Of a DNA stretch of 64,000 bases, positions 52,634 through 61,691 are shown one piece after another (position 1 is the first letter of the stretch; each line of letters starts with the position of its first letter). The translations under genes were made by a program, and so were the position numbers. The notes beneath the pieces are model-generated. The model had not been told where the DNA came from. It did no database searches and saw only the letters and a list, made by a program, of their open reading frames with translations. The DNA is from Branchinecta lynchi (lineage: Eukaryota > Arthropoda > Branchiopoda > Anostraca > Branchinectidae), in assembly GCA_023053575.1 (NCBI GenBank), contig JAKZAP010000071.1:146074-210073 (forward strand). Direction: 5' to 3'.

Positions 52634-53129
52634 TGTTAAATTGGGTGTTCGATTAGGAGTATCTCTCTCTAATCGTTTATGCTTTAACTGTTGTACGAAA
52701 CCGAGCATCTAATATACGTGTAGCGTGTACCCGAGCGGTTGGTACATATTAGACTATACCGTTACTCTGATCTTAATCCTCGAAGGGTTGGTTCGTAACT
52801 GTGGAGGGGGGAGTTCGGACGGTAGGTCCTAGGTCCTACATTCAATACACAGTGGTTAGAAAACACACTTACTTTTAATGTTGAAGTTCTGCATACATCG
52901 AATACATCTGATAATCCAACGATCACTACTGTCTTAAGACTAGCTTAAGACTGCCCTTTTTCATAGGAGTACATTCGTCTTATATAGTGCTCTTTTCTTA
53001 AATCGTTTCCAAGTCTTGGCTAAAGCATTTTGGCCAGCTCTTAAACATAAGCATTTAAAGTGAGTCGAGAAAAGGCATTTTGCAAGAGTTGCTAAAAAGA
53101 TTTGGAATTAAATATTTCGTGTCGTTACA
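52634..53129 (-). repeat. 3' LTR (left-hand copy)
   Basis: A 496-bp terminal repeat matching 61,692-62,185. Differences are a C/T after AGTAT, a C/T in GAGYATCT, a T/G in ACCGKTACT and four single-base indels, three of them in the first 25 bases and one in an A-run (CTTAAACATAAG against CTTAACATAAG). It directly abuts the satellite array. Confidence 0.96.
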
Positions 53130-53144
53130 CTCCTCACGCCTTCC
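53130..53144 (-). other. Polypurine tract
   Basis: Immediately before the 3' LTR the minus strand reads GGAAGGCGTGAGGAG, with 13 purines of 15. This is the expected position and composition for the plus-strand primer of reverse transcription. Confidence 0.65.
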
Positions 53145-55435
53145 AAAAAGTGTCTCCCGACACAGCTCTAAAAATACCTACAACATATAATTTTACTTGC
53201 TCAACCAGGTTGAAGGTTGTCATATCAGCTATTTTTAACAATTTACTTATGGTGTCAAAAATCTGATTTCAAGGGATACCGTTTACGGTTAACTAAAATA
53301 TTCCAGTAAACCAGGTAAAGCTGTCACCTTTAACCCAGAAAGTGTTGGGTTACCACCTTGTGCCATTGTACCATTTCCTTTATAAACTAGCAACCAGCGG
53401 CCAACAACTATTTGGTGTGAACTTTAATTTGCGCCACCAATCTCTTTAAGTTAGCTCTCGCCGTCACTTAGCACTGGGTATCGCTTCCGAACCCTTTGTC
53501 AGCCTTAGGCCGACAACTTCCAGAGTATGGATATATCTTTGGTAGTGGCATTTTTCTCCATAGTATCAGGTCTACCCAATTTACTTATAGAACCTTTGCT
53601 TCTTAGGTTCTTTAATTACTAATTACTGCTTATCGTTACCGAAATCAGAATTTTGGAGTTTGAGTTTACACTTCCCTTCCTCCCTTAGAAAAGAATAGCG
53701 CCTATATGACAACTTTCAACTGGAAAATCCTATCCCTGCAAATACAGCTATCCTAGTCTATACAGGGCACTTTTAAATTACTGTCTCAAATACGTCCGAT
53801 GTTTGTAATATACTATAGACCTAACATTTGCAACTCAATCCTGTTAAATACCTACTATCTTTACTTATTACTGGGGCAACCATCTTTGGTTATAACTTGA
53901 ACTTCTAAACCCCAAAGCCTAAATCCTAAAAACAACATTAACTTGGAAATATAAGTATGGAAACAACTGCTTTAAGTTCCCAAATCACTAACTATTACTT
54001 GCCAATCTTCTAGGCAAATCGTCTTTCGACTAATGTTACTACATAAGGATTTCTTATCCTGTTCCGAGCATTATTCTGGTCGCTTTTGCCGATGTCTGAA
54101 TGTTTCTGAATACGGTAAGGTCACACTTACGCATACAGCATTGTCTTTCGCTTTCTCAAGCTATGTCTTCTTTTGGGACTCAACATCCGGTCCCAGCTGT
54201 CTCGTGATGGCCCTGTGCCATCTTTCTTCTATGAACGGTCACCTCTTCTTCCGAAGTTTCATAAGGCTTCTTCCGTTGTCTGATTGGGTTCTTCCTCCTC
54301 TTCAGTTTCTATGTTTGCTTGTGTTCTCTTCTGCATAGCCTCTTCTTGGGCTAGAGAACCGTTTCCTTTCTTCTTGTGACAAGGCTCGTAGTCAGCCTTG
54401 CTTGAAATTCATCTTCTGGAACGTATAGCTGCGAGGACAGCTATCTGACATCTCTGTGCTGAAGATACTGGGTCGATTCCTTGTAAGGTTGTCCTTCCGC
54501 TCGCTTGTGGGTGCGAGCACTTCTGGTATGGCGAACTCATCGTTGGTGTCTCTCTTACTCGACTGAATTGTAACTCGGACTTAACCCACAATATTAGCTG
54601 CTTTATTTGCTTATTTTTACGGGAAACCAGCTGTCGACCCATTTTAGTTTAATCCTTTAAACCATTAAAGCTTTCCCTTAAAGCAAAATCTCTTTCTGCA
54701 CCAGCAACGGAGCTTTAGTTAAATCCTTTACTCTTAAAGATTTACGACGCAGCTTCTGCTGTTTGAAACTCTCTTTTAGGACAACCTTATTTCCTTCTTA
54801 ATAGTCCTTGGTCCGAAGTTACCAGTTGTTTCAGAGAAACACATTACCTGTAAAATACAAAACAGATTAATCCGAATCTGTTAATCTTGGTGGGTATTTC
54901 TTCCCACCCAGGGGTGACAAAAACTCACCCCCCGCTTTCTTGAAGCATTTCTCAAAGGAGAAATCTAATTATCCTGGCGGTTACTTCTTTCCGCCTAGGG
55001 GTGACCAAACTCACCCCTCGCTATCTATTAGCATTACTCGAATGAAACTTGGCCAAAGTTCCATTGATTTTAAGTGGTGTTCCATTTGCTCTCCAGTCAG
55101 GAGTACATTCTCTTAAAGCACAAGTTATTAGTTCTGTACTGGGATTTCAGGGGAAAATTCACGAATAAATCGAATCGGGAAATCAAACCTATTTCTTGCA
55201 TATCTTACAGTGTAAATCAAGTAGACCAACAGTGACCGAGCTCACTCAAGGTTTGTTGGCGCATGACAACACTGTACAAAACAATTCTTTACCTTCATCA
55301 CAAAAGAATAGGGTAATTAAGACAACTTTAGAAAATTAGGTTTTTACGCTCAAATGTGATTAAGTGCGCTCAAGGGAAACACAGCTCCGGATCTGTAATT
55401 CACTCAGCGTGCAGTAATCGTTAAAATTTGCATCC
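53145..55435 (-). other. Retrotransposon 3' internal region, no recognised gene
   Basis: About 2.3 kb between the integrase stop and the polypurine tract. An envelope gene would lie here if the element had one. The longest minus-strand open frame is only 77 codons (54,409-54,642, ATG start, no recognisable domain). A 101-codon plus-strand frame at 54,033-54,338 is antisense and unrecognised. The only clear structure is the stem-loop doublet at 54,889-55,017. It is most likely a long 3' untranslated region or a decayed third gene. Confidence 0.6.
54889..55017 (-). other. Two tandem stem-loop doublets in the 3' internal region
   Basis: Unit 1 has GGTGGG/CCCACC (54,889-54,894 with 54,903-54,908) followed by GGGGTGA/TCACCCC (54,911-54,917 with 54,925-54,931). 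Unit 2, 87 bp further on, has GGCGG/CCGCC (54,976-54,980 with 54,991-54,995) followed by GGGGTGA/TCACCCC (54,998-55,004 with 55,011-55,017). The first stem differs between units by a T-A to C-G change on both arms, so pairing is kept. The function is unknown; an RNA element for packaging, export or 3' processing is a guess. Confidence 0.65.
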
Positions 55436-58400
55436 CTATTTCTGTGTCCCACCTCCCAGTTTCGTGTATGTTAACTTGTCTGGCTGCTTTCTGTCACGTA
55501 ATGGTCTCGACTGTCTACTTGAGAGCGACTCAAGATACAGTTTGTACTCCTCCTGTTTTGCTTTCTTTGATGCTTGATCTGCTGCCTTTGTAGCATCTAA
55601 ATCTAGCCTACCCCTGTTGCTAGATGTGGCTTGGTCAAATTTATGTTGGTGCAAACGTTGTTCGATGTGACTTTTCCTTACCAACCGTTTGGCTGCCAAG
55701 CCACTTGACTGGGGTAAACTATTCGATCGCCCGCGGATTGGTTCTACAGGGGCAAACGCATCGACTGACGGTTCCCCTACAGCCTGCTGCGTAAGGATTT
55801 CGGTCGTCAGTTGTTCTGATGGCTTCTCCGAGCCAACTGGTTCTGGAACAGGCTCCGCTTCTTTTCTAGTAGGCTTCTCTGAGGCAACTGGATCTGGAGT
55901 TGACTCTGCTTCTTGCCTAGAGCTTCCTGCTGTTTCCCGCAGGGGTGTCGAGACGATCTCTGGTCCTTTCGTCTCTCCTGTGTTTGCTGAGTCGCCTATT
56001 CTCTGTTCAAGAGCTTCGCTTCTGTCTTCCGTTGCGGACAAGGGAGACTTCGACTCGTTTGAAGCTGATGAACTCGACATGTTTCTCGGAGGGCTCCTCC
56101 TCCGCCATAGCTCTTCATCAGCTCTACATGTCTGAGGCAACTGCTCTGACGCGGGGCCTGAACCGGTACTTCTTTTTGAGCTTTGGCTCTTGCTCAACTT
56201 TTCTTCTTTGCGTTTTCTCCTTTCAGCAACCGCCTCCCAATCAACTGGTCCTAACAATGGCTCTACCAGCCATTTGTCTACTGTCGCTAGCCATCTCTTT
56301 GCATTATATTTTGCTGCAGATCCACTTGATTTCTTGACATCTGGACTGCTTCGCGAAACAGAAGGTTTTGCGATGTCGACGTTCCGATCTCGCAGTGGAC
56401 TCTCAGTCTCCTTTTGCTTCGGCAAAGGGGTAGAACATGAGGGTCCTGGCGTAAACAGCAGTTCCTTCGGCTGGAAAACTTCGTCTCCTCCTATCGAGTC
56501 GTCGTACTTCTGACCTAGATAGTTGTCCCAGGCAAGCTCGCTTGGTGTCGCTTTTGTTCTTTCAAGGAATCGGTCCTTGAAGTCGGGAGGGCCTTCGATA
56601 TCCAAGTCTGCTGGTGACGAGTATCTTCTTCTTTCTGCTGTTTCAGGTGTCCACTGAAATGGGCTTGGCCAATCTGAATAGTCACCATCGTGCAGTTCAC
56701 TTGGTATCTTATATCTTGGTGTCCTGGGAGCGGAGACTGCTGTATCTGAGACTTCTTGCTCACTGTCTTCCGACTCTTCCTCTGCTGGTGGTATGACAGA
56801 TGAACGTGTGTTTCCTCCGGCAGAAGAGTTTGGGTTTTCGAAGAAATGAGCTGGAACGCTTGTCTGGGCTGGCTCAGTTGATCTCGAGGGTCTAGAAGAG
56901 CTGGTATTGCTTGGTATCTGCTGAGTACTCGGCCTTCCCCCTTCGTCACCACTTTCATCATCTGAAGAATCGGATCCGTCGTCTGATGAATCGGATTCCT
57001 CGTCCCTGTGTGGTGGATCAGCAAACCGCACTTTCCTGGCTGGTTTTGCTGATGTTTGTATTTCCTCTTCAACTTCAACCTGGCCTTCCCAAAGCCGATA
57101 CGGTGTATAAGGCTTTAGGCGATTCTGATGTACAACTGATTTCTTGTTGTCGCTTACTCGAGTGATTTCGTAGTTGAGTTTGTTCTCTAGTGCTGGTGTC
57201 ACTCGGTATGGTCCCGCCCAGCGAATTTTGTCCAGCTTTTGGTGTCTTGCCTCCGGTGGAACATGAAGCAAAACCAATTGTCCCACTTCAAACTGATGAT
57301 ACTTCAGATTTGTATCATATTGTCTCTTCTGTTTCTCCTTTGCTGCTTTGATATTTTGACCCACCATGTCAAAAGCTAGCTTCTGTCTCATTATCATCTC
57401 AGATTTGTAGTTTACGTCTGAGTCGTAAAATGTGCGACTGTTGATAATGCCATCTGATGGGAAACGAGGTTCACGCAAAAATGTCATATAGTGAGGCGTG
57501 TCCTGTATTGATTCTTGGTAGGCCGTGTTAATCGCCCACTGGACATATGGAAGAAAGTTCTCCCAATCCGAAAAATCTCGTCGGCTCACATACATACTGA
57601 GAATATTTGCAATTTCCCTGTTGTGTCTTTCGGTGGCCCCATTACAGGCTGGATGGAAACTTGAAGTCCTGAGTCCTTTAATATTCAAAATTTCGAGAGT
57701 AGCTTTAAAAACTGAACTCATGAATTCGCTACCTTGGTCACTGATTATTCGATCACAGCAACCATAGATCAGGACAAATTTCTCGACAAACGCCTTAGCG
57801 ACCTCGTTTGCCGACTTATCAGGAATAGGTGCTAAAGTCACGTGCTTAGTAAAGTGATCAGTAATCACGAGCACGTACTTGTTACCTTGGTCCGACCGAT
57901 TGAACGGACCCAATAAGTCTAAACCGACCAACTCTAAGGGACGACTTACCTCCGGGAGCGACCCAAGAGGCGCTTTCGGTGTGTAAGGTAAGCCTTTACG
58001 CTGACTACATTTTAGACAACCTTGAACATAACCCTTGATGATTGAAAACATGTCTCTGAAATAGCAGCGCTCTCGTATGCGCTGATAAGTGCGCATAAAG
58101 GCAAAATGTCCTGCCAGCGGAGAGTCATGGAAAAACTCAAGCGTTTCCCTTATTAAGCTCGTCGGCAAAACCGGTACCACCTTGATATCCGAGCGACGGC
58201 ACTTGTTTGTTGGTATCGAGAGGTAACAAACAAGTTCGGATTCTTCATCGATAACAAAATTCTGAATTTCTCGCAGTACAAGTCTTTCAGTTTCCTGCGG
58301 CATTCTTTTTCCAGTACTCAAATGATCGCGAATGACTTTGCAGAAAACATCCTTAGACTGCAAATCTCGCATATGAGCTGTTGACTTAAATGGTAAGTCA

Positions 58401-58498
58401 CTGATACTCGTTAAATTGACATTTACTAGTAGGCAACCTTGACAGTGCATCTGGAACAATGTTCTTAGGACCGGGTATGTATTGAATGTCGAAATCAT
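55436..58498 (-). CDS. Pol part 2: integrase with long C-terminal extension
   Basis: 1,020 codons from ATG at 58,498. The frame is also open upstream, so this ATG is not necessarily the start and the protein is probably made as part of Pol. The HHCC zinc finger is H124, H131, C161, C164. The catalytic core has D194 (GLDLLGPF), D254 (SDQGSEF) and E290 (NGATERH), with the expected 35 residues between the last two. A GPY/F-type module follows (KIRWAGPYRVTP, 424-435). The integrase joins element DNA to the host chromosome. From about residue 475 to the end comes a low-complexity region rich in Ser, Glu, Asp and Pro, including an acidic stretch around 498-521 (DSSDDGSDSSDDES), ending with a basic RPLRDRKQPDKLTYTKLG tail. 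No chromodomain is evident. The catalytic triad and zinc ligands are intact. Confidence 0.94.
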   Translation of the reverse strand: MISTFNTYPVLRTLFQMHCQGCLLVNVNLTSISDLPFKSTAHMRDLQSKDVFCKVIRDHLSTGKRMPQETERLVLREIQNFVIDEESELVCYLSIPTNKCRRSDIKVVPVLPTSLIRETLEFFHDSPLAGHFAFMRTYQRIRERCYFRDMFSIIKGYVQGCLKCSQRKGLPYTPKAPLGSLPEVSRPLELVGLDLLGPFNRSDQGNKYVLVITDHFTKHVTLAPIPDKSANEVAKAFVEKFVLIYGCCDRIISDQGSEFMSSVFKATLEILNIKGLRTSSFHPACNGATERHNREIANILSMYVSRRDFSDWENFLPYVQWAINTAYQESIQDTPHYMTFLREPRFPSDGIINSRTFYDSDVNYKSEMIMRQKLAFDMVGQNIKAAKEKQKRQYDTNLKYHQFEVGQLVLLHVPPEARHQKLDKIRWAGPYRVTPALENKLNYEITRVSDNKKSVVHQNRLKPYTPYRLWEGQVEVEEEIQTSAKPARKVRFADPPHRDEESDSSDDGSDSSDDESGDEGGRPSTQQIPSNTSSSRPSRSTEPAQTSVPAHFFENPNSSAGGNTRSSVIPPAEEESEDSEQEVSDTAVSAPRTPRYKIPSELHDGDYSDWPSPFQWTPETAERRRYSSPADLDIEGPPDFKDRFLERTKATPSELAWDNYLGQKYDDSIGGDEVFQPKELLFTPGPSCSTPLPKQKETESPLRDRNVDIAKPSVSRSSPDVKKSSGSAAKYNAKRWLATVDKWLVEPLLGPVDWEAVAERRKRKEEKLSKSQSSKRSTGSGPASEQLPQTCRADEELWRRRSPPRNMSSSSASNESKSPLSATEDRSEALEQRIGDSANTGETKGPEIVSTPLRETAGSSRQEAESTPDPVASEKPTRKEAEPVPEPVGSEKPSEQLTTEILTQQAVGEPSVDAFAPVEPIRGRSNSLPQSSGLAAKRLVRKSHIEQRLHQHKFDQATSSNRGRLDLDATKAADQASKKAKQEEYKLYLESLSSRQSRPLRDRKQPDKLTYTKLGGGTQK

Positions 58499-60731
58499 AC
58501 CCTTGGAGCTCCATCTGAAAACGCGCCCATTTACCCGTAGCGTCGTTCTTATTCATGATCCATGTTAAAGGTCTATGGTCGGAGAAAACGGTGAACTTCT
58601 TGCCAAGCAGATAAGGTCTAAATGTCCGAATATGGTAAACAACAGCGATCGCTTCTTTCTCGGTTGCTGAATGCTTTCGTTCTGCAGTATTCAAGGTTCT
58701 GGACGAGAAACGAAGGATCCTCTCTTGCCCATCCTGAACTTGAGCAAGCACTCCACCAATAGCAACGTCTGAAGCGTCTACTTTCAGGATCATAGGGTTA
58801 GCTCCAGGACTAAAATCAGGAAGTCCTAAAATTGGCTTTTGAAGAAGGTTCGATCGCAACTTTTCGAAAGCCTCTCGTTGTTCTAGCCCAAAATCAAAAT
58901 TTGTTCCTTTCTTGGTAAGGCGGGTAAGGCATTCTGCTATTCCGGAAAAATTTCTGATGAATTTGCGGAAATAGGAAAACAATCCAAGTGCAGAACGAAG
59001 CTCATGTAGGTTCTTCGGGTAAGCTAACTCTTCGATAGCAGTTATCTTACTTGGGTCCGGTTTTATCCCTTTCCTGGATATTTGGTGTCCCAAGTAAGTC
59101 AGTTCTTCCTTGAAAAAGGAACACTTTTTACCCTGAAGCTTCAGATTAGCCCGCCTAAGTGCCTCGAAAACCTTTGACAATGCAGCAAAATGTTTTTCGT
59201 CTGTCTTGTTGGCAGCCAGGATGTCATCTAGGTAGACTGAGATACCTAGCTGAAACAGGTGATTCAGTATCCTATTCATCAGCCTAGAGTAATGCGCAGG
59301 CGCGTTGGACAGACCAAAAGGCATCTTCTTGAACTGGTAAACCGGTGTGCCTGGCGCTGCAAAGGCTGTGATTGGTCTCGAGTCTTCATCGATAGTACAT
59401 TGCCAGTATCCAGAGATGGCGTCCATGCTGCTGTAGACACTGCATCCATGAAGTCTATCCAGCAGCTGGTCTATGTGTGGCAGTGGATAAGAGTCTTTCC
59501 TGGTAAGACTATTGACCTTCCGTAGGTCAATGACTGCCCTCTTTGATCCATCTTTCTTTGGTACTATCAGCAATGGACTCAGCCATGGTGAACTTGATTC
59601 TTCGATTACTCCGCACTTCAGCATCTTGTCGATTTCAGCATGTACAGATGTCTCCAGGTGTGCAGGAATTCTGTACGGTCTCATACGGCTTGGAGGATTG
59701 TTGCCAACGTCAATAGTGAATGGTTCCAGGTCACATTCACCTAGGTCGAATTCATCTTTCGCGAAAACATCATTGTTGTTAACCAGGAAATCTTCAATGA
59801 CCTTTTTCCTTCTTGAGTTCTTCTGTAGATGGTCCAGTTTGAACTGCGAAAGAAAAGCTTCGCGCTCTCTCTCTGTCATTGGTCGGCACTTCCTGCGATT
59901 TTCTGACGTCAGAGTTAGGCTGTTGACCGTTACACAGTCTTTCTGTTCAAATTTCGTCCCAGTAGCAACACTCATCCGTGGAACTTTAACGACTGCGTCT
60001 GATGAATTTTCTACATATATCGAAACCAGCCCTTCCTCAGGTGTCGCAACTTGATCTAAGATTACCAACTGAGGAAACTTTTGAACAAACTGATCCGCTG
60101 CAACAACCAAAACATCTCTGAAATCCCACATTCGACGTGGAGCCAAACATAACCTGCTTATCGAAAACGGCGGTAGTTTGACTGGCAACACTGTTGTCAG
60201 CTCAACAATGGTGCTATCTGACTCATCCTTGACTTCCGCAACAACACTACACGACCTAGCGGAATCCTTCCTAACAAGGGAGTCTCTCTCCGTGTCAACG
60301 TAAAAACTATGTCGCTTCATAAACGTGTATCCTAATATCATCGGAATCCTTAAAGCATCACTGACGAAAAACTTTTCCTCGCAGCGCTCGTCTCCTATCT
60401 TAACAAAATCCGTGATGACACCTCTGACGTCTAAACCGTGCCCAGACGCACTTTTAACCAACGTGGAGTCTTCTTTGAGTCCCTCCTGGACTCTATGTGG
60501 CAACCTCCTGAAGAGGGCCCTACTAATGAGGCTAATGCCGGAACCCGTGTCCGCCAATGCCTCTACCTGTACTCCACACAACGTGACGTCAACGAAAGGT
60601 GCATCCTTCGCGCAATTATACGCACTAATGTAAGAAGGACGACGGAAATTGCGGGGCGCCGGATTCCTCTTTACTCTGGAACCGCGCCCCCTCGCCAGTT
60701 TAAATGCCTCGATGAATTTTTGTTTGCTGGC
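58398..60731 (-). CDS. Pol part 1: protease, reverse transcriptase, RNase H
   Basis: The frame is open from just after a TGA at 60,732-60,734 and has no ATG near its start, as expected for a frameshift product. Residue numbers here count from 60,581. The aspartic protease active site is ADTGSG (D11). The reverse transcriptase spans about 300-545, with LIVPKKDGSKRAVIDLRKVN, MPFGLSNAP and the catalytic YLDD at 450-453. The tether and RNase H follow, with VDAS (D602), ATEKEA, FSDHRPLTW (D668) and PDALSRLP (D711). Together these copy element RNA into DNA inside the particle. All catalytic residues checked are present. The frame stops at 58,398 shortly after the RNase H end, and integrase continues in the +1 frame with an overlap of at least 100 bp. 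Confidence 0.95.
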   Translation of the reverse strand, partial: ASKQKFIEAFKLARGRGSRVKRNPAPRNFRRPSYISAYNCAKDAPFVDVTLCGVQVEALADTGSGISLISRALFRRLPHRVQEGLKEDSTLVKSASGHGLDVRGVITDFVKIGDERCEEKFFVSDALRIPMILGYTFMKRHSFYVDTERDSLVRKDSARSCSVVAEVKDESDSTIVELTTVLPVKLPPFSISRLCLAPRRMWDFRDVLVVAADQFVQKFPQLVILDQVATPEEGLVSIYVENSSDAVVKVPRMSVATGTKFEQKDCVTVNSLTLTSENRRKCRPMTEREREAFLSQFKLDHLQKNSRRKKVIEDFLVNNNDVFAKDEFDLGECDLEPFTIDVGNNPPSRMRPYRIPAHLETSVHAEIDKMLKCGVIEESSSPWLSPLLIVPKKDGSKRAVIDLRKVNSLTRKDSYPLPHIDQLLDRLHGCSVYSSMDAISGYWQCTIDEDSRPITAFAAPGTPVYQFKKMPFGLSNAPAHYSRLMNRILNHLFQLGISVYLDDILAANKTDEKHFAALSKVFEALRRANLKLQGKKCSFFKEELTYLGHQISRKGIKPDPSKITAIEELAYPKNLHELRSALGLFSYFRKFIRNFSGIAECLTRLTKKGTNFDFGLEQREAFEKLRSNLLQKPILGLPDFSPGANPMILKVDASDVAIGGVLAQVQDGQERILRFSSRTLNTAERKHSATEKEAIAVVYHIRTFRPYLLGKKFTVFSDHRPLTWIMNKNDATGKWARFQMELQGYDFDIQYIPGPKNIVPDALSRLPTSKCQFNEYQ
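60653..60704 (-). promoter_or_regulatory. Predicted -1 ribosomal frameshift signal, gag to pol
   Basis: The coding strand has TTTAAAC at 60,704-60,698, read as T TTA AAC in the gag frame: the X XXY YYZ pattern. A 7-nt spacer (TGGCGAG) follows. Then GGGGCGC (60,690-60,684) pairs with GCGCCCC (60,659-60,653). The stem extends inward through GG/CC and TTCC/GGAA with single-base bulges, giving about 13 pairs and a 10-nt loop. The pol frame is open from 60,731 and gag stops at 60,671, so the heptamer lies inside the overlap. Confidence 0.82.
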
Positions 60732-61141
60732 TCAAGACCTCTTGACCAGCAATTCCTTGCGATGTGCCCGACCTTGGCACATTTCGCACAAATCGGTTTC
60801 CCACTAGCATCCCAGGCGTATGCGTTCCTGTTTTCTGTTTGTCTGGTGTGGGTATGAATTTTAGTGTTGTGTTTCTGCCATGTAATTTGGCCTCGGTTAT
60901 TACTTTTCGTGTCAGGTGTATGGTTTGGAGTGTATTTCTGATTTCTGAGACCTGACTGTGCCCGCTGTGGCACTAGTTGCTGAGACTTACCGTTCAGTGA
61001 CCTGTTAATATTATAATACACCCTTGTATCGCTCTTGCTTTCGTGTTGCAACTTTACCTTTTCCTGAGCGCGATACCATTTTATCAAACACTCCTTCGTG
61101 ACTTCCCAAGAATCAGGGGTCCCGCAAATAAACCTTTTCAC
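60671..61141 (-). CDS. Gag, C-terminal part with nucleocapsid zinc knuckle
   Basis: The frame is open from just after an in-frame TGA (61,142-61,144) to TAA at 60,671. It overlaps the end of the upstream gag frame by 29 bp and lies in the +1 frame, so it is very likely the continuation of gag rather than a separate gene. It has no ATG start; the first possible start is GTG. It is basic and polar, with a CCHC zinc knuckle CAKCAKVGHIARNC (C118, C121, H126, C131 counted from 61,141), the nucleocapsid motif that binds the element's RNA. Its last 60 bp overlap the protease frame, where a slippery TTTAAAC lies in the correct phase for -1 frameshifting into pol. The stop codon falls inside the loop of the predicted stem-loop. 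Confidence 0.82.
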   Translation of the reverse strand: MKRFICGTPDSWEVTKECLIKWYRAQEKVKLQHESKSDTRVYYNINRSLNGKSQQLVPQRAQSGLRNQKYTPNHTPDTKSNNRGQITWQKHNTKIHTHTRQTENRNAYAWDASGKPICAKCAKVGHIARNCWSRGLEPANKNSSRHLNWRGGAVPE

Positions 61142-61610
61142 TCAAACCTCTTGCCAAGTGATCGTGAACCATTGTTTTCAGGAGCGACTGCAAAAGCTGA
61201 AAAGAAGAACCTGGTGTGTTGCTCGCTGCTGGCATAGCATCTAGACCAAGTTGGTTCAGAGCCTTCAGCTCGATACTTTCAACAAATCTGAAAGGTTCCT
61301 GCCCCTCTTCTAAATACAGTTTTTCGTACAAAAGCCGATCTTTCTTTGACGTGCTTTGGAAACGCTCCTTGAATGCCGTCCGAAGTGCCGCAAAAGTTGT
61401 GAATTTTCCTTCACTAGCCCTGAAAAAGTCTAACGCCACCCCCCGACATTTGTGCCGCACAATTTTTATCAGCTCCGGGTCCTTAATTTCATCTTCGTCC
61501 CAAGCCGATACATCTCTAACTTTGTCCAAAAATTCATCCACATCCGTCCTTCCCTCAAAATAATCGACGGTCTCGGCAGCTTTTAATAATAACTCAATTT
61601 TCCCGGCCAT
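61113..61610 (-). CDS. Gag, capsid-like N-terminal part
   Basis: An open frame of 165 codons opening with ATG at 61,610, about 80 bp after the primer-binding site, so it is the first gene of the element. It begins MAGKIELLLKAAETVDYFEG and is rich in charged helix-forming residues, with FEG, VDEFLDKV and FKERFQSTSKKDRL segments. This resembles the retrotransposon gag capsid pattern, in which the protein builds the intracellular particle around the RNA. No signal peptide or membrane segment is seen. The frame ends early at a TGA (61,113-61,115) directly after a run of four C on the coding strand (61,116-61,119), and gag-like sequence continues in the +1 frame. One extra C would explain the break. 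The family is assigned by position and general character, because gag is too divergent to recognise by eye. Confidence 0.75.
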   Translation of the reverse strand: MAGKIELLLKAAETVDYFEGRTDVDEFLDKVRDVSAWDEDEIKDPELIKIVRHKCRGVALDFFRASEGKFTTFAALRTAFKERFQSTSKKDRLLYEKLYLEEGQEPFRFVESIELKALNQLGLDAMPAASNTPGSSFQLLQSLLKTMVHDHLARGLSEKVYLRDP

Positions 61611-61679
61611 TTCGAAACAAAAACGTCAAAAATTCTGCCCTATCGGAAACCAACCGGAACTCTCCCTTCCACAGCAAAA

Positions 61680-61690
61680 CGATGCCACCA
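61680..61690 (-). other. Primer-binding site (tRNA not identified)
   Basis: One base inside the 5' LTR the minus strand reads TGGTGGCATCG. TGG at this position matches the universal CCA 3' end of a tRNA primer. The matching tRNA was not determined by eye. Confidence 0.7.
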
Positions 61691-61691
61691 G

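Noticed and set aside
54033..54338. Plus-strand 101-codon frame
   Set aside because: It is antisense to the element, has no recognisable domain, and its hydrophobic look comes from a T/C-rich strand.
53145..55435. Envelope gene
   Set aside because: No minus-strand frame longer than 77 codons, and no signal peptide, fusion peptide or membrane segment in the region.
55689..57767. Several plus-strand frames of 60-148 codons opposite the integrase tail
   Set aside because: They are shadows of the biased codon use in the real minus-strand gene.
59259..61563. Plus-strand frames of 60-180 codons opposite gag, protease and RT
   Set aside because: Antisense shadows; the minus strand carries intact catalytic motifs through the same region.
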